Origin: Lolium rigidum
Taxonomy: Eukaryota; Streptophyta; Magnoliopsida; Poales; Poaceae
Assembly (NCBI RefSeq): GCF_022539505.1
Contig: NC_061512.1
Span: 253,720,510-253,784,509, forward strand
Length of the DNA stretch: 64,000 nucleotides
Direction: 5' to 3'
Shown here: piece by piece, positions 60,149-64,000 of the stretch
Layout of the letters: each line of letters opens with the position of its first letter
Numbering within the stretch: the stretch's first letter is position 1
Translations under genes and position numbers: made by a program
Notes under the pieces: generated by a model
What the model was told of the DNA's origin: nothing
Seen by the model: only the letters and a program-made list of their open reading frames with translations
The model's database searches: none

Positions 60149-60611
60149 AGAACGCCATTCTAGCCCGCCCCTCCTTATCGCAATATGTGGTTTATGTACA
60201 CCCCATGAATCTCACTCGCCACCACCCCACATCGATGACGATAGCCTTGTCAATGTCGCGCATAAACAACTCTCTCCAGCCGCAATCTCTGCCACCAGTC
60301 TTACTATGCGTGCCACGCCCTCCTTGGACGTCACTTGCCTGTGGTGACTGCAATGTCACGAGTACTGTCCATCCCCAAGTTTACAGCTGAGCACCACATC
60401 TTTAGCTATCCCGGCAAGACTGTGTCACCGGAAGGAGTAATCAACCTTCTTTCTGTTTTCTAAGGCCGCCACAACAAGAATATGGCTGACACAGTCGCCG
60501 CGCACACAAGGCGTTCAACACATTGACTTGGTTATTATTTTTCCTAATTATGGTTGGCAAAAAATAGCTAGTGTTCAAATATTAGATTGCTTTGTTGTGT
60601 GATGTGTAGAA
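60149..60611 (+). other. Harbinger 2 leader region
   Basis: Resumes the Harbinger sequence after element C and leads into the transposase start codon. No separate gene. Confidence 0.4.
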
Positions 60612-60697
60612 ATGGATAACGACGACGAGATGATGGTTCAATAACAGATGGAAGAGGAGGACGAGGCGACATTCGAGAGGAAGAAACACCTCCTAAT
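60612..60697 (+). pseudogene. PIF/Harbinger transposase, N-terminal segment
   Basis: ATG at 60612. The frame reads MDNDDEMMVQ, stop, QMEEEDEATFERKKHLL, the acidic N-terminus typical of grass PIF/Harbinger transposases. It is cut at 60697 by solo LTR F2. The stop (TAA in place of a probable CAA) and the insertion make it non-functional. Confidence 0.75.
60693..60697. other. Target duplication CTAAT, left of F2
   Basis: Matches 61784-61788 exactly. Confidence 0.9.
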
Positions 60698-61783
60698 TGA
60701 TGCATGAAATGCATACATGAACTTTGTAGTTTATTGATACATATCTCACATATTTGCAACATATATGATGTTATATCCATGTTTTACATTGATTTATGGG
60801 GATTTACCAATGATCCCCTTTATTTGGGTTATAATTCTGCATGACAGGAAAACTCTCTTTTGTGTATTTGTTTTACTTTCAGGGACCTAAATAGAGTCAA
60901 ATTGAGATAGTATTTCGGGGATGTCAATATTTCATCAAAAGAAGCTTCTGGAGCACTTGGACCTCATGAGAGGGGCTGGAGGCCCAAAAGAGGGCAAGTG
61001 GCGCCCCCAGCAAGGGTGGGCGTGCTACCATGCCTCTTTTGGCCCTCGGGCCTCCAATTGGCCTGATTCTTTTGCAAGCCGACTTCATTTGACCTAAAAA
61101 CCCTATATATTCGACCCCCAAGGTTCCCTCGAGGAGAGCACCACGGAAACACAGAAACACCAAAATGGAAGTTGAAGCATCGAAGATTAGAGGGGGAAAC
61201 TCCATCAGAGCCATCTCCGGGGTGTTCTCCAGCTTCTCCAACATATTCAACATCATCACCATGATGAAAGGGGAGTAGTCCACCTCCGGAACATGGGTTT
61301 ATGGCAGTAGCTTGATCTATTTCTCTCTTGTTCTTCATTGATCTTATTACCATATGAGCTTCCCAACATGATTATGGTCATATATGTAATTCGTATGTGG
61401 TGGATGTTTATTTTATGATATTGACATATGATATTGGAAGGTATTAAAATAATTACTTCACTTAAACACACACAAAAAAATATCTCTTTACTACTTTTAT
61501 CTAGTTTACTTAGTTTATTTACTTTACAGTAACTTCAGTATCTCTTTTATCTACAATCACTAATACGAAAAGTTGTGCTTGACAACCACACGGTGGAGTT
61601 GGGGACACAAGAAAAACTTTGCTTTGCAGGATTGTTGGATGAAGAGAAAGAGGAGATAACTCTTAGCCAATTCCCCGAGAGTTCGATATAAACCCTCGAG
61701 TCACCCTTGTGGGAAGGCTACCCTTTCTAAGACACTATGTGCTTGGAATCCCAACGAATTGACGATATACACGGGCATCATCA
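60698..61783 (+). mobile_element. Solo LTR F2 (1086 bp)
   Basis: TGATGCATG at the start, GGGCATCATCA at the end, perfect 5-bp duplication CTAAT on both sides and no internal domain, so it is a solo LTR left by LTR-LTR recombination. TATA box at about 61105-61112 (CTATATATTC). Same family as F1 (16937-17756). Confidence 0.9.
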
Positions 61784-61933
61784 CTAATCCTCATTTATGT
61801 TTGTCACCTATGGGCGAAGCTGCTGCCGCCTCGCATCGGCGGTTCAATTAAGGGGAAGGGAAAGAACATAGACCCTACCGGATGGCCGGAGGAAAGATGA
61901 TCCAAGAAGATTATTTCAACCACGATGCCACAC
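61784..61933 (+). pseudogene. PIF/Harbinger transposase, second segment
   Basis: Continues the protein after F2: a GGSIKGKGKN basic motif, then after one frame change GRMAGGKMIQEDYFNHDAT, which matches the DYF region that precedes the HGPKTFRRRF block in these transposases. Interrupted at 61934 by F3. Confidence 0.75.
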
Positions 61934-62006
61934 TGATAACCTCCAAGTATAGGGGATCACCGCGGTATAATTCGATAAGTATTTGAGTGTTGAACCCATG
62001 AGGAGC

Positions 62007-62335
62007 TGATGACCCACAAGTATAGGGGATCGCAACAGTCTTCGAGGGAAGTAAAACCCAATTTATTGATTCGACACAAGGGGAGACAAAGAATACTTGA
62101 AAGCCTTAACAGCGGAGTTGTCAATTCAGCCGCACTGGAAATGCACTTGCTCGCAAGAGTTTATCNNNNNNNNNNNNNNNNNNNNNNNNNNNNNNNNNNN
62201 NNNNNNNNNNNNNNNNNNNNNNNNNNNNNNNNNNNNNNNNNNNNNNNNNNNNNNNNNNNNNNNNNGAGGTAAACTATCTATTCTCTAAAGCCTTATAACC
62301 CACTTATATGACCTTGTATGCAAAGCTAGGATCTA
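62007..62335 (-). mobile_element. Nested LTR end H, incomplete
   Basis: TGATGACCCACAAGTATAGG at 62007 is a plain LTR terminus (reverse complement ends GGGTCATCA) inside F3. Its other end is lost in or after gap 3. The right boundary given here is arbitrary. Confidence 0.5.
62166..62265. other. Assembly gap 3 (100 N)
   Basis: 100 N inside the nested LTR. Confidence 0.99.
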
Positions 62336-62336
62336 T

Positions 62337-62488
62337 AGTGTGTGTGTGTGTGTGTGAGTGCGCGCGTGCGTGCGTGGGTGTGTATGTGCGTGCGAGCTAG
62401 GATCTATAGTGTGTGTGTGTGTGTGTGCGCGCGTGCGTGGGTGCGTGGGTGTGTGCGTGCGTGTGTGCGTGTGCTTGTGTGTGTGTGA
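62337..62488. repeat. GT/GC microsatellite
   Basis: Long (GT)n and GTGCGT mixtures, with AGCTAGGATCTATAGT occurring twice (about 62324 and 62394). Likely unstable in length. Confidence 0.9.
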
Positions 62489-63755
62489 AGATATTTCTAC
62501 TAAGAACTAGAAGACTATAAAGTACTAAGAATAACTACAGGAAGTGAAACTAGTACAAGGAAAGCAAGGGTTGTGAGATTAAGTGGAATAACTCAAGGGA
62601 GTAAGTGTTCAGGCAAATTGCCATTTCTTTTGTGTGGTTGTCACAATTAGTGAAGATCAATATAGCCCTTTTAGTGATTCTTCTAGAGAGGAGCCATATA
62701 TATATAGGTGCAACCATATATATGAGCAAATACACTTAAGGCCAATTAGGAGCGAACAAGGAAATTATTGTGACATAAAGTCCAACCACCGATGTAATTT
62801 TAAAGGTCCCCATTGTTATACCCCTCATTGATTATCCATGAATTAATATAACATGAATATCTAAGCATTGGGGCATGGTTTCTGTCAAACTCCATCTGTC
62901 CCTCTCCCTATAATCATGTAGCAGTGACAACTTCATGTATTCCTCAACGTATGTGTGCACTCATATATTAGTACAAGAGATCATCATAGAAGATAACCAA
63001 TACTTATATGCAACCATCAACAAATTATCTCACAATTTCCAAGAACAAGTCACTACTAAAACAAAGACATAGAGGTACAATACATCATGGAAAAACAATA
63101 GATTGCCTCACACATCATGTTTTCCAAGAGATTACAAAGGGTAGATGAAGATGGTGTTGAGGGTGTCGATGAAGATGCTGATGATGACCACGCCGGAGGA
63201 GGGGTGGAGTCCACATGAGGTGATTCCGGCAGCGGTTTCCCCCTTCGATCTTCGCCAGCGGTGGCCTGCTGACAATATGTTTATGTGTTTTTTTATCACC
63301 GCCTCCGTATGTATGCGATATGCGTCGAGGGACCTTTATATAAGAATTTTTAGGTCAAAACAAGTCTATGGCCGCAATTTTTAGGCGAATCGGATGGTCG
63401 AGGGGGAAAAGACCCCAGGTGGCGCGCCCACGTTACTGGGGCGCGCCACTGGGCCTCTTTCCCAGCCCATTGATCTCCCGGTGTCCCACTTTAGCTTATT
63501 TTGTTCATCTCAAAAATTTCAAAGCGTGGTCCCCGACCTTGCCTTTTTTCGAGTCTCGTAGCTCCTATAAAGTAAAAATACTAACAAAAGGAGTTTTCTG
63601 CTATAGAGAGTTAAAAGTAGAGAAGAGGGGATTGTTTAGAAAATCTCCGAAAACCATATAAAACATGGATATAACATTATGTGAGATACAAATATGTGGA
63701 AATATGTGGTAATAAACTACAAATTTCATGTATGCATTTTACATACATCACACAC

Positions 63756-64000
63756 ATGGCCCCAAAACCTTTTGACGCAGCATTTGGATGAACAAAGAAA
63801 CAATCTGGAAGATTGCACAAGGTTTGCCACCGTATAATACCTATTTCCTCTGTAAAAAAAATATTGGAGTGGATTATATGGTTACTCTTCTGAATAGATG
63901 TGCACAACTCCTTTGACATGTCTTGTGTATGGAGCTCTAGCATATGCTTAGAATGATTGCATACGCATGATTAAGTCCATGGCCTTCGAGACCGTGTACA
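63756..64000 (+). pseudogene. PIF/Harbinger transposase, third segment (runs off the window)
   Basis: Directly after the CACAC duplication the frame reads HGPKTF, stop, RSIWMNKE, then WKIAQG and YNTYFLC, matching the HGPKTFRRRF.MNKELF...VQG...YF.CKKD block of PIF/Harbinger transposases. Frames change near 63855. The DDE core would lie further right. Confidence 0.8.

Larger units (their letters stand above)
61934..63750 (-). mobile_element. LTR F3, minus strand, contains gap 3 and a nested LTR end
   Basis: The minus strand starts TGATGTATGTAAAATGC at 63750 and ends GGTTATCA at 61934. CACAC flanks both sides (61929-61933 and 63751-63755). It shares its start and its TATA position (about 63340-63347) with F1 and F2. 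Between 62007 and an unknown point there is a second LTR end, so the true length is not known. Confidence 0.75.
54819..64000 (+). mobile_element. PIF/Harbinger transposon 2, split by nested LTR elements
   Basis: Starts GAGCATCCCAATGG at 54819 after TTA (54816-54818). Its transposase gene begins at 60612 and is still open to the window end in decayed form. Three insertions break it: long element C (55046-60148), solo LTR F2 (60698-61783) and LTR F3 (61934-63750). Each insertion is bracketed by matching or near-matching 5-bp duplications, and the transposase reading continues across each one. Confidence 0.75.

Noticed and set aside
1..64000. tRNA, rRNA, CRISPR, operon or prokaryotic signals
   Set aside because: None seen; the window is plant nuclear DNA.

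Overview
This is eukaryotic DNA from a grass, most likely a pooid such as ryegrass, fescue, oat or a wheat relative. The evidence is an intron-split LARP1 gene, a BARE/Angela-type Copia leader, a Tat-like Ty3/gypsy element, Stowaway and hAT MITEs and PIF/Harbinger transposases. There are no operons, ribosome binding sites or CRISPR arrays. Almost all of the 64 kb is nested transposable elements. Three 100-N blocks (24121-24220, 46162-46261, 62166-62265) mark assembly gaps. The one confident host gene is a short LARP1 (La-related protein 1, 1B/1C type) on the minus strand at 39803-43135, with six exons encoding about 528 residues.

Layout. 1-6447: long LTR-like element copy A, inserted into a minus-strand gypsy element (6448-13701; gag, protease, RT, RNase H, integrase and 5' LTR, frameshifted). 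13702-19690: degenerate repeat units, two of which carry a MITE at a site empty in the other, interrupted by a Copia 5' end (15165-16936) and an LTR (16937-17756). 19691-24120: an exon-like locus with an 830-bp tandem duplication. 24221-30297: non-autonomous LTR element D1 (minus). 30303-36384: main part of long element B. 36385-45973: the LARP1 gene and a retroposed copy with a 16-bp target duplication. 45974-46161: start of long element E. 46262-51711: LTR element D2 (plus). 51712-52170: missing end of B, inverted. 52176-54818: a PIF/Harbinger element. 54819-64000: a second PIF/Harbinger element whose transposase gene is split by two LTRs, with long element C between its end and its start codon.

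The main result comes from target-site duplications. Read as given, element B is in two halves 15 kb apart in opposite orientation, D1 and D2 each run into a gap inside an LTR, and a Harbinger end lies far from its body. Reversing only the contig 24221-46161 repairs all of these. B becomes contiguous with TSD CTTTT, the D element has matching GAGGC duplications, the broken LTR faces its other half across the gap, and the Harbinger end rejoins its body. The simplest reading is that this contig is mis-oriented in the scaffold, so LARP1 may really lie on the plus strand. The repaired D insertion has three LTRs and two internal domains. No new defence system or gene cluster was seen.
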